Assembly (NCBI RefSeq): GCF_003288845.1
Contig: NZ_NHYN01000014.1
Coordinates: 1 to 43,407 of the forward strand
Length of the DNA: 43,407 nt
Source: Helicobacter monodelphidis
GTDB taxonomy: Bacteria; Campylobacterota; Campylobacteria; Campylobacterales; Helicobacteraceae
Direction: 5' to 3'
In this document: in pieces, positions 9,743 to 18,349 of the stretch
Layout: each line of letters opens with the position of its first letter
Position numbering within the stretch: position 1 is the stretch's first letter
The notes under the pieces: model-generated
The model's input: the letters and a program-made list of their open reading frames with translations, nothing else
What the model was told of the DNA's origin: nothing
Database searches by the model: none
Position numbers and translations under genes: made by a program

Positions 9743-10383
9743 AGCAAGATATTGCGATTATTGATTATGGTGTAGGTAATTATGCAAGCATATTCAATGC
9801 TTTGCAGAAAATAGGTGCAAATCCTGTGTTTGTGAAGAATCCTCAAGAATTAAAAAATTTTAGGAAGATTCTTTTGCCAGGCGTTGGAGCATTTGGGCAA
9901 GCAATGGAGTCGTTAAAGAAAAATGACATGCATTTAGCCATTCGTGAATATGCAGATAATGCGGAAAAACAGGGCTGTTTTTTGTTGGGTATTTGTTTGG
10001 GTATGCAACTTCTTTTTGAAAAAAGCTATGAATTTGGAGTATTTGATGGGCTTGGACTGATTCAAGGGGAAGTACTTCCTTTTGATGTTGAATCTTTTTC
10101 GATCTCTCAAAAAGTGCCACATATCGGTTGGAATTCACTAAAGATTCAGCAACAAGATACGCTCTTTGACTCTTTGAAGGATGCAGAATTTTTGTATTTT
10201 GTGCATAGCTATCATGTTGTGCCAAGTGATAATCACACAATTTTGGCAACGACGAATTATGGATATGAGTTTGTGAGTATAGTTAGATATGGACATCTTT
10301 ATGGGATTCAGCCTCACCCAGAAAAAAGTCATAATGTTGGTTTAAGAGTATTAGAAAATTTTTGTAAGAAGGAAGCAAAATGA
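9739..10383 (+). CDS. hisH: Imidazole glycerol phosphate synthase, glutaminase subunit
   Basis: HisH hydrolyses glutamine and passes ammonia to HisF, which makes imidazole glycerol phosphate and AICAR in histidine synthesis. The 214-residue class I amidotransferase has the nucleophile elbow GICLGMQ (C86) and the catalytic His-Glu pair in QPHPEKS near the C terminus; GVGNYASI at the N terminus and PHIGWNSL are also typical. It overlaps both the upstream membrane-protein gene and the downstream hisA by four bases. HisF, its obligate partner, is not in this window and must be encoded elsewhere. Confidence 0.95.
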   Translation: MKQDIAIIDYGVGNYASIFNALQKIGANPVFVKNPQELKNFRKILLPGVGAFGQAMESLKKNDMHLAIREYADNAEKQGCFLLGICLGMQLLFEKSYEFGVFDGLGLIQGEVLPFDVESFSISQKVPHIGWNSLKIQQQDTLFDSLKDAEFLYFVHSYHVVPSDNHTILATTNYGYEFVSIVRYGHLYGIQPHPEKSHNVGLRVLENFCKKEAK

Positions 10384-11120
10384 GTTTTGAAGTAATTCCA
10401 GCAATTGATATTAAGCAAGGTGAGGTTGTTAGGTTGACAAAGGGTGTAATGGAGAGTGCAAAAATTTATGACACAAATCCATGTGAGGTGGCAAAACATT
10501 TTGAGGAGATAGGTGCAGAATGGGTGCATATTGTCGATTTGGATGGTGCAATTGTCGGAAAGCCTGTTAATTTAGAAATTGTGCAAGAGATTCGCAAGCA
10601 AACACACTTAAAAATTGAAGTGGGTGGTGGAATTCGTAATGAAGAAGGCATTAAACGTTATATTGATGCTGGAATAGATAGAATCATTTTAGGGTCAGTT
10701 GCGATGCGTGATCCATTATTTACAATTTCTATGGCAGAGAAATATCCCATTGTTGTAGGTATTGATGCAAAGAATGGTTTTGTAAGTGTGAGTGGTTGGG
10801 TAGAGCAGGGCAAAATGCAAGCTGCAGAATTAGCTGCTGTTTTTAAAGATGTGCAATTAGAGGCAGTTATTTGCACAGATATTGGACAAGATGGCACATT
10901 AAGTGGCATTAATCGCGTTTTTAGTGAGGAAATTGCTAAAGCGAGTGGTCACCGTGTATTTGCAAGCGGAGGATTGGCAAATGAGGGCGAAATTGAAGAT
11001 ATTATGCGGTCTGGTTTGCTTTCTGGAGTCATCGTTGGTAAGGCATTTTACGAAGGTAAAGTAAATTTAGAACAGGTTTTTAAGAAAATTAATAGAATTT
11101 CTGATAAAATACGCGAATAA
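10380..11120 (+). CDS. hisA: ProFAR isomerase (HisA)
   Basis: HisA performs the Amadori isomerisation of ProFAR to PRFAR, the substrate of HisH-HisF. The 246-residue (beta/alpha)8 barrel shows VIPAIDIKQGEVVRLTKG with the catalytic Asp at position 9-10, the phosphate-binding VGGGIRNEEG, the second catalytic Asp in ICTDIGQDGT, and the second phosphate loop FASGGLAN. It overlaps hisH (ATGA) and is followed by a 40-base gap before cheY. HisF is a paralogue of this fold, but the IDIKQGEVVRL start identifies this copy as HisA. Confidence 0.95.
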   Translation: MSFEVIPAIDIKQGEVVRLTKGVMESAKIYDTNPCEVAKHFEEIGAEWVHIVDLDGAIVGKPVNLEIVQEIRKQTHLKIEVGGGIRNEEGIKRYIDAGIDRIILGSVAMRDPLFTISMAEKYPIVVGIDAKNGFVSVSGWVEQGKMQAAELAAVFKDVQLEAVICTDIGQDGTLSGINRVFSEEIAKASGHRVFASGGLANEGEIEDIMRSGLLSGVIVGKAFYEGKVNLEQVFKKINRISDKIRE

Positions 11121-11160
11121 AAAACAAAAATGCTGAAATATTTCGAAATAAAGGAGTCCT

Positions 11161-11538
11161 GTGAAGCTAGTTGTGGTTGATGATAGTTCAACAATGAGAA
11201 GAATTATAAAAAATACCCTTGCAAGATTGGGTTACAATGATGTATTGGAAGGGGAGAATGGTGTAGAAGGCTGGGAGAAGATGGATGGGAATCCTGATGT
11301 GAAGGTCTTAATTACGGATTGGAATATGCCGGAAATGAATGGATTGGAGCTTGTTAAAAAAGTGCGTGCCGATTCTCGTTTTGTTGATATTCCTATTATT
11401 ATGGTCACAACAGAAGGGGGTAAGGCAGAGGTGATTACTGCCCTCAAGGCGGGCGTTAATAATTATATCGTGAAACCTTTTACCCCACAAGTTCTTAAAG
11501 AAAAACTTGAGGCCGTACTAGGTGTGAATGAGGGTTAA
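11161..11538 (+). CDS. cheY: Chemotaxis response regulator CheY
   Basis: CheY is the single-domain receiver that is phosphorylated by CheA and binds the flagellar switch. The 125-residue protein has all key residues: acidic pair D7/D8, phosphoacceptor D53 (ITDWNMPEMNG), T83 and K105 in YIVKPFTP. It starts at GTG, preceded by AAAGGAG eight bases upstream. It lies in the conserved Helicobacter order cheY-prmA-ftsH-pssA, separate from cheA and cheW at the other end of the window. It overlaps prmA by 11 bases. Confidence 0.96.
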   Translation: MKLVVVDDSSTMRRIIKNTLARLGYNDVLEGENGVEGWEKMDGNPDVKVLITDWNMPEMNGLELVKKVRADSRFVDIPIIMVTTEGGKAEVITALKAGVNNYIVKPFTPQVLKEKLEAVLGVNEG

Positions 11539-12391
11539 TTGTTTGAAAGAATTCTATTACAAACTTCTTGTTATTCCCTCTTCTGTGGCAGAATTGTTTG
11601 CTGATTTTCTTTTAGAATATACGGGTGAGGCGATTGAGGAGATTTGTTATGAACAAAAGGAAGCTTTTGTTGTTTATAGTGAAAATAACTTACAACCCCT
11701 TATTGATGCATTGCAGGAGTTTGTACAAAGGCTGAATGCTATGGGCTGTCATGAGGAGGAGGTTACTTGCCGATATTTGCTTTCTTCTGAAAAACAGCAG
11801 GATTGGATTTCTCAGTATCAACAGGGGGTTTCTCCTGTTGAGTGTGGAGATTTTTATGTTCGTCCCTCTTGGTATCCGCCCCATTCTTGCTCCTTAGATG
11901 AGATTGTTATTGACCCTGCTTTAGCTTTTGGCTCGGGACATCATGAGACGACATCTTCGTGCTTAGAGATTTTGAGTGAATGCGATTTGGAGAATCGAAC
12001 AATCCTTGATGTAGGGTGTGGGAGTGGGATTTTGTCTATTGCTGCCATGAAAAAAGGGGCGATTGTCAGTGCATGCGATACAGATATGCTTGCCTACGAG
12101 GAGAGTCAGAAGAATTTTCAGATAAACAATGTAAAAGCTCAAGAACTTTGGCATGGTTCTTTGAATGATTCTAAAGTAATTTATGATTTTATTTTGGCAA
12201 ACCTTGTTTCAACCGTTATTATTGCCTTAGCTTTAGAATTTAAAAAGCATACAAAAAAAGGATCGAAACTTTTACTTTCAGGTATTTTAGGTAATGCTAG
12301 GACGAATGTCTTAGAATGTTTTAGAGATTTTAGTATTCAGAAAGAATTAGTAAAGCAAGAATGGTTAACGCTTTTGCTTTGCAAGAATTAA
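11528..12391 (+). CDS. prmA: Ribosomal protein L11 methyltransferase
   Basis: PrmA trimethylates amino groups of ribosomal protein L11. The 287-residue protein has an N-terminal L11-docking domain (to about residue 110) and a class I SAM-dependent methyltransferase domain: AFGSGHHETTSSCLEIL precedes the fold, ILDVGCGSGILSIAA is motif I, ACDTD motif II and ILANLV motif IV. The ATG at 11528 overlaps cheY by 11 bases; a TTG at 11543 (then KEFYYKLL) has GAGGG at a suitable distance and is a plausible alternative start. It follows cheY and precedes ftsH by ten bases, as in Helicobacter genomes in general. Confidence 0.93.
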   Translation: MRVNCLKEFYYKLLVIPSSVAELFADFLLEYTGEAIEEICYEQKEAFVVYSENNLQPLIDALQEFVQRLNAMGCHEEEVTCRYLLSSEKQQDWISQYQQGVSPVECGDFYVRPSWYPPHSCSLDEIVIDPALAFGSGHHETTSSCLEILSECDLENRTILDVGCGSGILSIAAMKKGAIVSACDTDMLAYEESQKNFQINNVKAQELWHGSLNDSKVIYDFILANLVSTVIIALALEFKKHTKKGSKLLLSGILGNARTNVLECFRDFSIQKELVKQEWLTLLLCKN

Positions 12392-12401
12392 AGGATTCAA
12401 A

Positions 12402-14339
12402 ATGGCACAAAATAATCAGAACAACAACGACAATGAAAAAAAACCTCGCCCTTTTAACCAAAATCCAATTCTTATTTTTGCAATTCTAGCAATTATTTCT
12501 ATTATTCTATTTCGTGGTTTTTCAGGCTTTGATTCAGATGGAATGGGTTCTTATTTTGGTGGATCTACAACCACGAAGAATGTTAACTATTATGAGTTGA
12601 AAAAGCTCATTGAAAATAAGGGCGTCAGTTATGTTGCGATTGGGCAGACAACAATTAAGGCGGTAAGTGAGAGTGGTGGAAGTAAGACGATTTATATGAC
12701 CAAGCGGATTATCCCCGATAGCACTCTTATTCCTTTGCTTGATGCAAGTGGTGTGGAATATAATGGCTATAATGAAACGAATTGGTTTATTGATACCCTT
12801 TTAGGTTGGGTGCTTCCTATTTTTATCTTTTTCGCAATTTGGATGTTTTTGGCGAATCGTATGCAAAAGAATATGGGTGGCGGAATTTTAGGTATGGGTA
12901 GCGCAAAAAAGCTTGTTAACTCTGAGAAGCCTAAGGTAAAGTTTGGTGATATGGCAGGAAATAAAGAGGCAAAAGAAGAAGTTGTTGAAATTGTTGATTT
13001 TCTTAAATATCCCGACCGCTACTTGCAATTGGGTGCGAAAATTCCTAAGGGTGTACTTTTGGTTGGACCTCCGGGAACAGGAAAAACACTTTTAGCGAAA
13101 GCAGTTGCAGGGGAAGCTGATGTACCTTTTTTCTCCGTAAGTGGAAGTAGCTTTATTGAAATGTTTGTTGGTGTAGGTGCGAGCCGTGTGCGCGATCTTT
13201 TCGAAACTGCAAAAAAGGAAGCTCCAGCCATTATTTTTATTGATGAAATTGATGCAATAGGAAAGAGTCGGGCAGCAGGGGGTATGATTAGTGGTAATGA
13301 CGAAAGAGAGCAGACCCTTAATCAGCTGTTAGCTGAAATGGATGGGTTTAGTTCCGATTCTTCTCCGGTAATTGTGTTAGCGGCAACGAATCGGCCGGAG
13401 GTGTTAGACCCAGCACTTTTGAGGCCGGGTAGGTTTGATAGGCAAGTGCTTGTAGATAAACCTGACTTTAATGGACGCGTTGAGGTGTTGAAAGTTCATA
13501 TTCAGTCGATTAAACTTGCAAGAGATGTGGACTTAGAGGAAATTGCACGTTTGACGGCAGGGTTAGCGGGAGCTGATTTAGCGAATATTATTAATGAAGC
13601 GGCGTTGCTTGCAGGACGTGCGAATAAAAAAGAAGTAGAACAAAGCGATTTTAGAGAGGCGGTTGAAAGAGGGATTGCAGGGCTTGAGAAGAAGTCTCGT
13701 CGTATTTCTCCTAAAGAAAAGAAAATTGTTGCTTATCATGAGAGTGGGCATGCTTTATTAGCAGAGACAACAAAGGGTGCAAAAAAGGTAAGTAAGGTGT
13801 CTATTATTCCGCGTGGGCTTGCAGCTTTAGGTTACACCTTGAATACTCCAGAAGAGAATAAATATCTTATGCAAAAGCATGAGCTGATTGCTGAGGTTGA
13901 TGTTTTGCTTGGAGGAAGGGCAGCTGAAGATGTTTTTATTGGTGAAATTTCAACAGGTGCAAGCAATGATTTAGAGAGGGCGACAGATATTATTAAAGCA
14001 ATGATTAGCTACTATGGGATGACAGATATTGTGGGATTGATGGTGCTTGAGAAGCAACGCAATGCTTTCTTGAATGGTGGATTGACGAGTGCACGGGAAT
14101 TCAGCGATAAAACAGCACAAGAAGTTGATGACTATGTAAAGAGGTTTTTAAAAGAACGTTTTGAGAGCGTAAAAGCAACACTTGAAAGCTATAAGGGTGC
14201 GATTGAAGAAATGGTTAAGGATTTATATGATAAGGAAACGATTGATGGGCAGAGGGTAAGAGAGATTATCCGTAATTTTGAAAAACAAAATGAAATGCCT
14301 ACTCGCTTAGTGAGTGCTGAAGAAAATGACGAAAAATAG
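12402..14339 (+). CDS. ftsH: ATP-dependent zinc metalloprotease FtsH
   Basis: FtsH is a membrane-anchored AAA+ protease that degrades misfolded membrane proteins and regulatory substrates. The 645-residue protein has TM1 at about 21-37, a periplasmic domain, TM2 at about 132-150, the AAA module with Walker A GPPGTGKT (222-229), Walker B IIFIDEID (277-284) and the second region of homology ending [10 protein letters not shown], then the zinc site HESGH (446-450) with a downstream Asp ligand in the [10 protein letters not shown] region. All catalytic residues are intact and the length is normal. It overlaps the Psd-like gene by 14 bases. Confidence 0.97.
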   Translation: MAQNNQNNNDNEKKPRPFNQNPILIFAILAIISIILFRGFSGFDSDGMGSYFGGSTTTKNVNYYELKKLIENKGVSYVAIGQTTIKAVSESGGSKTIYMTKRIIPDSTLIPLLDASGVEYNGYNETNWFIDTLLGWVLPIFIFFAIWMFLANRMQKNMGGGILGMGSAKKLVNSEKPKVKFGDMAGNKEAKEEVVEIVDFLKYPDRYLQLGAKIPKGVLLVGPPGTGKTLLAKAVAGEADVPFFSVSGSSFIEMFVGVGASRVRDLFETAKKEAPAIIFIDEIDAIGKSRAAGGMISGNDEREQTLNQLLAEMDGFSSDSSPVIVLAATNRPEVLDPALLRPGRFDRQVLVDKPDFNGRVEVLKVHIQSIKLARDVDLEEIARLTAGLAGADLANIINEAALLAGRANKKEVEQSDFREAVERGIAGLEKKSRRISPKEKKIVAYHESGHALLAETTKGAKKVSKVSIIPRGLAALGYTLNTPEENKYLMQKHELIAEVDVLLGGRAAEDVFIGEISTGASNDLERATDIIKAMISYYGMTDIVGLMVLEKQRNAFLNGGLTSAREFSDKTAQEVDDYVKRFLKERFESVKATLESYKGAIEEMVKDLYDKETIDGQRVREIIRNFEKQNEMPTRLVSAEENDEK

Positions 14340-14958
14340 ACACAGTCGCCATTCTTTCGTCATTATTGATGGCGGTATGAAGTTTATTGTTGCTTTTTCT
14401 GTTGTATTATTGCTTGCTATCTTTTGCTATTCTTTGTTTTTTGTTTTTCTTGCAGTTATTTGTCTATTTTTGTCGGTAATGATCTTTTATAATCCGGAAA
14501 GAATTCCTTTTGAGCGCGGTAAGGATGTAATTGTCGCACCCATTGATGGGGTGGTGAAAAGCATAGAGCATAATCAAGAAAAAGGAATCAAGGTTGTTAT
14601 TTCTTCTCCCCCTTGTTTTGTGGGCGTGTTGCGGTGTCCCTTTGAAGGTGATATAGAAATTCAAAAAACAAGTGGTTTGTTTTTCTTTTCTCTTAAATCT
14701 GAAGTGGCAAAAAGGCTGAATACCTTTGCACAACTTAATATCCAAAGTGTTCGTGGTCAACTTTCTTTGGTTTATTATCCCCTATTTTTATCGAAATCCT
14801 TGAAATTTTTTGAGACTGAATCTTTAGAAAAGGGCGAGCGTTTAGGCTTTTTACCTTTTGGCGTTGTAGAATTTTTCTTACCTGCTAGTGTACATTTAAA
14901 AATTTGTGAGGGCGATAAAATTAAGGGTGCAGAAACGACAATAGGGATATTTGCTTAA
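14326..14958 (+). CDS. Phosphatidylserine decarboxylase-like protein lacking the processing serine
   Basis: The 210-residue protein is related to the short form of phosphatidylserine decarboxylase: two hydrophobic segments at about 19-35 and 37-54, YNPERIPFERG, VAPIDGVV (71-77) and a C-terminal swivel-like segment. In active enzymes a Gly-Ser pair in that segment self-cleaves to make the pyruvoyl cofactor. Here the equivalent place reads F178-G179-V180-V-E-F-F-L-P, with the serine absent and the stretch one residue shorter than the usual FGSRVDxYLP. Self-processing therefore seems impossible. The ATG at 14326 is preferred to a GTG at 14314. It sits between ftsH and pssA, overlapping both, so a lipid-related role remains likely. 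Confidence 0.78.
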   Translation: MTKNRHSRHSFVIIDGGMKFIVAFSVVLLLAIFCYSLFFVFLAVICLFLSVMIFYNPERIPFERGKDVIVAPIDGVVKSIEHNQEKGIKVVISSPPCFVGVLRCPFEGDIEIQKTSGLFFFSLKSEVAKRLNTFAQLNIQSVRGQLSLVYYPLFLSKSLKFFETESLEKGERLGFLPFGVVEFFLPASVHLKICEGDKIKGAETTIGIFA

Positions 14959-15686
14959 TGAACCCGATAAATCCTCTTTATATATTGCCTAATCTCTTCA
15001 CGGGCATTAGTGCGTTCTTAGGTATGTTGAGTATTGCCTATGCTTCTTCTCAACGTTTTGAGGCGGCTTGTTGGCTCGTGCTTGTGGCGTTGATTTTTGA
15101 TGGGCTTGATGGACGTGTTGCAAGACTTACAGGCACAACAAGTAAATTTGGTGTGGAGTTTGATTCGCTTGCTGATGTTATCGCATTTGGAGCTGCTCCC
15201 GCCACTTTATTGTATATTTATGTTGGGAGTAGTTTTGAGCGGTTTGGATTCATTGTGTCTGGACTTTTTGTTGTGTTTGGTGCAGTGCGTTTGGCACGAT
15301 TTAATGTTTCAACAGGAAATAATGAACCTAATGTTTTTATTGGATTACCCATTCCCTCAGCGGCAACTTTTGTTGTAATTTGGATTCTAATGGATATTTA
15401 CTATAATGATTATTTGCCAAATTTTTTTGGTGTTTTGTTGCTAATTTGTGCGTTGCTAACGGCTATTCTGATGGTGAGCAATATTCGTTATCCTAGTTTT
15501 AAAAATTTAACTAAAAATGGAATAAGTATGCGAGGGTTGATTATTTTGTTGATTCTTGTTTTAGCGATTTTATATTTATATGCAACTTTAGGTATTGCTG
15601 TTCTTATTACTTCCTATATTTTATTTGGTATTCTACGTGCGTGTTATTATTTGATTGTGCATCGTCTTTTAAGAAAAGGTTTGTAA
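14958..15686 (+). CDS. pssA: CDP-diacylglycerol-serine O-phosphatidyltransferase
   Basis: PssA makes phosphatidylserine from CDP-diacylglycerol and serine, the precursor of phosphatidylethanolamine. The 242-residue integral membrane protein carries the full CDP-alcohol phosphotransferase motif: D51-G-R-V-A-R56, then G65, D69 and D73 (spacing DGxxAR-x8-G-x3-D-x3-D), followed by several hydrophobic segments. It overlaps the Psd-like gene by one base (TAATG) and is the last gene of the run starting at cmoA. In H. pylori a copper-transport ATPase follows pssA; here the accessory region begins instead. Confidence 0.95.
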   Translation: MNPINPLYILPNLFTGISAFLGMLSIAYASSQRFEAACWLVLVALIFDGLDGRVARLTGTTSKFGVEFDSLADVIAFGAAPATLLYIYVGSSFERFGFIVSGLFVVFGAVRLARFNVSTGNNEPNVFIGLPIPSAATFVVIWILMDIYYNDYLPNFFGVLLLICALLTAILMVSNIRYPSFKNLTKNGISMRGLIILLILVLAILYLYATLGIAVLITSYILFGILRACYYLIVHRLLRKGL

Positions 15687-15697
15687 TACATAATAGT

Positions 15698-15739
15698 TTT
15701 ATAATATTAATATTATTTATTACTGGAAAATATTATAAA
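15698..15739. repeat. 11-bp AT-rich inverted repeat after pssA
   Basis: TTTATAATATT at 15698-15708 is exactly complementary to AATATTATAAA at 15729-15739, with 20 bases between. It contains no G or C, so it would be a weak terminator; an operator or chance palindrome in AT-rich DNA are alternatives. It marks the junction between the pssA run and the accessory region. Confidence 0.35.
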
Positions 15740-15834
15740 TATAGCGTGTAGTGAGGAAAGCGAGATAAAAATATGGGGGCAACGCAGTGGATATTTATGA
15801 AGTAGAGTATAAATAGAGATTGCAAGGAAGCAAT

Positions 15835-17553
15835 ATGACACGCACAATCACACTTGCATTGCTTGGTTTATCACTCATAGGTTTCATCGCGTGTAGTGAT
15901 AGCAAAAATAAGACAAATGAAATCAATGAGGCAAAAAATGAGCATAGAGAGAATGTGAGAAATGTAGGAGATTCCCACAAGAATATTGCCTTAGATTCTC
16001 ATAAAGATTCTAAAAACAATAGAGAATCTAGCGGGGATTCTAAGGCTTCCAATCAAGATTCTATACACAGCAAAGAATCTCATACAGATTCTCCGCGAGA
16101 TTTAGTGATACACACAAATCAAGAATCAAACAAAGATGTAGCGGGGGATTCTAAGAATTCAAGTCAAGATTTTAGTGGCAATTCACAAGATTCTAAGATA
16201 CATACAAAGGTGGATTCTGCATTAGAATCCCACGAAAAAGTTTCACAAGATTCCACGCAAGAATCTGCTCACGATTTGAATCAAGATTCTAAACCTACAA
16301 AAACTTGGCGTAAAGAGACAGATACGAAGCGTGAAGAGAGGCTCAAAGAGGAGGCGAAATATATCGCAGGCAGTTATGATTTTCGTGCGTATAATGGTAA
16401 GGGTGGCTACAATGCGTTTCAAAAGAAAGAGCTTTTCATCGATGAGATAGGCATCGTGCGTCCTGCCGTTACGACACTTTATGAAAATATGTCGCTAGAT
16501 ATTGCTTATCAAAGCTATTTGCAAAATTCAGGGGGAGACCATTATACAAAGCTAGATGATAAGATTCTATGGCTTCCCAAACTCCCCAAAGAAAGCACAC
16601 ACAAAGAAATCCTCTTAGATTTTGCACAACTTCGCCCACAGGGCAATGATAAAACAAGGATTTTGCTCTTTTTTGATTTCATCTATGAGACGCCCAAAAA
16701 GCTCCTCATCACCTATCAAGCTTACAGCGTAGGTGAGGAAGTCGAGTATAATATCTCTCCAAAATACTCTATTTTTACCCTACTTTTTGAGGAAAAAGAC
16801 GATGGGACTTATCTCACACTAAGCTCTACGCCCAAAAATGTAACTTTTTCTTGCACGCAAAGTGGGCTAAGTCAAACAGAGAGTGCGATATGCAAGGCAA
16901 ATCTCGCACTTGATTTGAAAATGCACTATGCCTATGAGACTTTGCAGCAAGATATAGAGAATCGTGATGGCTATCAAAATCACGAAAATGGCAAAACTAA
17001 TAGAGATTATAACGCCCTCAAAACCTCACAAAGAGCGTGGGTAAAGTCTCGCAATGCGTGTGGCAAGGATATAGAGTGCATTAAAGATTCTTACACCAAA
17101 AGAATCGCCACCTTGCAAGATGAGCTACAACAAAGGCTTATAAATCGGGGCTTTGATAAGACTTGCAAGCTTATGCGTAGCGTAAGTGTCGATGGTGGGT
17201 GGAGTCCCGGTGAGGAATACGAGGATTGGTATCAATGCGAGTATAAGAATGCAAATCTTTTAGATATGTATGCCAAATATGCTTTGAAGGAAAATGAGGG
17301 CAAAGAGCAATGGAGGCAGTGGCTTGGAGTAGATGAAATAGCAAAGGCGCGTCCAAACGATGAGAGCAGGTGGAAGTATGAGGGAGAGTTTATCAACGAT
17401 ATGAAAACAGGCTTTAGCTCGATTGATTATGAATGGGCGGGGAAAGATACGCTTATCGTCAGTGTGTATTATGAATACAATCCGCAAATCTACACTTTCA
17501 CTCAAAAAGGCGGTGATGTGATAGTGGATTTTAAGGATATAACGGCACCTTAG
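15835..17553 (+). CDS. DS-rich lipoprotein with LprI-like C-terminal domain
   Basis: The 572-residue protein starts with a lipoprotein signal (hydrophobic 3-18, lipobox GFIAC with C20). Residues about 21-155 are low-complexity, with many repeats of Asp-Ser-Lys, Glu-Ser and Gln-Asp-Ser, written mostly with the codons GATTCT and GAATCT. After a Lys/Glu-rich linker comes a globular part; about 338-435 matches the lysozyme-inhibitor LprI/DUF1311 pattern: CTQSGLSQTESAIC, then LALDLKMHY, SQRAWVKSRNAC and a final Cys before YTKRIATLQDEL. The four cysteines could form the disulfides of that fold. ATG 15835 is chosen with AAGGAAG at 15824-15830. It stands alone, with a 148-base gap to pssA. Lysozyme inhibition is only a family inference. 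Confidence 0.8.
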   Translation: MTRTITLALLGLSLIGFIACSDSKNKTNEINEAKNEHRENVRNVGDSHKNIALDSHKDSKNNRESSGDSKASNQDSIHSKESHTDSPRDLVIHTNQESNKDVAGDSKNSSQDFSGNSQDSKIHTKVDSALESHEKVSQDSTQESAHDLNQDSKPTKTWRKETDTKREERLKEEAKYIAGSYDFRAYNGKGGYNAFQKKELFIDEIGIVRPAVTTLYENMSLDIAYQSYLQNSGGDHYTKLDDKILWLPKLPKESTHKEILLDFAQLRPQGNDKTRILLFFDFIYETPKKLLITYQAYSVGEEVEYNISPKYSIFTLLFEEKDDGTYLTLSSTPKNVTFSCTQSGLSQTESAICKANLALDLKMHYAYETLQQDIENRDGYQNHENGKTNRDYNALKTSQRAWVKSRNACGKDIECIKDSYTKRIATLQDELQQRLINRGFDKTCKLMRSVSVDGGWSPGEEYEDWYQCEYKNANLLDMYAKYALKENEGKEQWRQWLGVDEIAKARPNDESRWKYEGEFINDMKTGFSSIDYEWAGKDTLIVSVYYEYNPQIYTFTQKGGDVIVDFKDITAP

Positions 17554-17683
17554 GGAAGTGGAGCTTTGGGATTCTAAGTGTTTTGCATATACTTGAAAAT
17601 CAAGCAATGCGTGGCAATCTATACATCTCATCATCATATTCAAGCAAACAATACTAATAAAGAGCTAAAAGAGAACATTTACG

Positions 17684-17695
17684 AAGCATCGCAAT
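17684..17695 (+). repeat. 12-bp direct repeat, left copy (AAGCATCGCAAT)
   Basis: AAGCATCGCAAT occurs here and again at 18299-18310, exactly where homology to YoeB stops. The two copies bracket the toxin-antitoxin module (615 bases apart). It could be a scar of module gain or decay, or chance. Confidence 0.4.
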
Positions 17696-17721
17696 AAATT
17701 TCACATACATTTATATGGTTT

Positions 17722-17763
17722 TATTATGGAATCTTATAGAAAATAATGTAAAATACCATAATA
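17722..17763. promoter_or_regulatory. Inverted repeat upstream of relB, possible autoregulatory operator
   Basis: TATTATGG at 17722-17729 is exactly complementary to CCATAATA at 17756-17763, in the AT-rich stretch 55 to 96 bases before the antitoxin start. RelB/DinJ-family ribbon-helix-helix antitoxins usually bind palindromes overlapping their own promoter, so this is a candidate operator; a precise promoter is not assigned. Confidence 0.35.
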
Positions 17764-17817
17764 TTTTCATACTACACAAGATGAAAATCAAAAGAATTAA
17801 AATGACAAGGAGAACAA

Positions 17818-18120
17818 ATGACAACATTAGTGCAAGTCAAAGTCGATAAGGAGTTAAAAGAGGAGGCGGATAAGCTATTTCACGCTTTAGGGCTTGATAC
17901 GACTACTGCCTTAAGAATGTTTTTAAAAACAGCGGTGCGAGAGCAAAAAATCCCGCTCAATCTCACGCTAAACAAATCAAAACAAGACCCATTTTATAGT
18001 AAGGAGAATATCGCAGAGATAAAACAGCGTATAGAAGAGCTAGATTCAGGTAAAGTCAAGCCAATAATCAAAAGCATAGAGGAGCTAGAAGCCCTACAAA
18101 AAGAGGTGATGAATGCGTAA
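17818..18120 (+). CDS. RelB/DinJ-family antitoxin
   Basis: The 100-residue protein opens with the ribbon-helix-helix pattern of RelB/DinJ antitoxins: LVQVKVDKELKEEADKLF then LGLDTTTALRMFLKTAV, the usual DNA-binding and dimerisation half. The C-terminal half has DPFYSKENIAEIKQRIEEL, a typical toxin-wrapping region. AAGGAGA precedes the ATG by six bases. The stop overlaps the yoeB-like start by eight bases (the ATG at 18113), the normal arrangement of such modules. Because the partner toxin is truncated, this antitoxin may persist only as a DNA-binding or anti-addiction factor. Confidence 0.9.
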   Translation: MTTLVQVKVDKELKEEADKLFHALGLDTTTALRMFLKTAVREQKIPLNLTLNKSKQDPFYSKENIAEIKQRIEELDSGKVKPIIKSIEELEALQKEVMNA

Positions 18121-18349
18121 AATCACTTTTGCAGAAAGCTCGTGGAATCAATATACAGGCTTCATCAACGACAAAAAGATATTTGCAAAGATTAATGCCC
18201 TCATCAAAGAAATCGCTAGAGACCCGATGAAAGGGACAGGTAAGCCAGAATCTCTACGCGGGGATTTAAGCGGGTGCTATTCTCGCAGGATAGATTCCAA
18301 GCATCGCAATGATGAATGTTTCAAGGATAAATTATGCACAATATCTTAA
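18113..18349 (+). pseudogene. Truncated YoeB-family toxin
   Basis: The first about 65 residues match the YoeB/Txe mRNA interferase family: an initial MRKITFAESSW, helix KKIFAKINALIKEIARDP, then GKPESLRGDLSG (E46), YSRRI and KHR (R65). Intact YoeB continues with LVYxV and ends with a catalytic His-Tyr after about 84 residues. Here the homology stops at KHR and the reading frame runs on for 13 unrelated residues (NDECFKDKLCTIS) to a stop; no other frame restores it. The missing C-terminal His-Tyr is needed for RNA cleavage, so the toxin is predicted inactive. The break coincides with a 12-bp repeat and with the ribosome binding site of the next gene. Confidence 0.87.
18299..18310 (+). repeat. 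12-bp direct repeat, right copy (AAGCATCGCAAT)
   Basis: The second copy of the 12-mer at 17684-17695 lies at the last bases of recognisable yoeB coding sequence (codons for K-H-R-N). Confidence 0.4.

Noticed and set aside
17260-17643. 127-residue minus-strand frame across the end of the DS-rich lipoprotein gene
   Set aside because: Most of it is opposite a coding sequence and it shows no recognisable domain or ribosome binding site.
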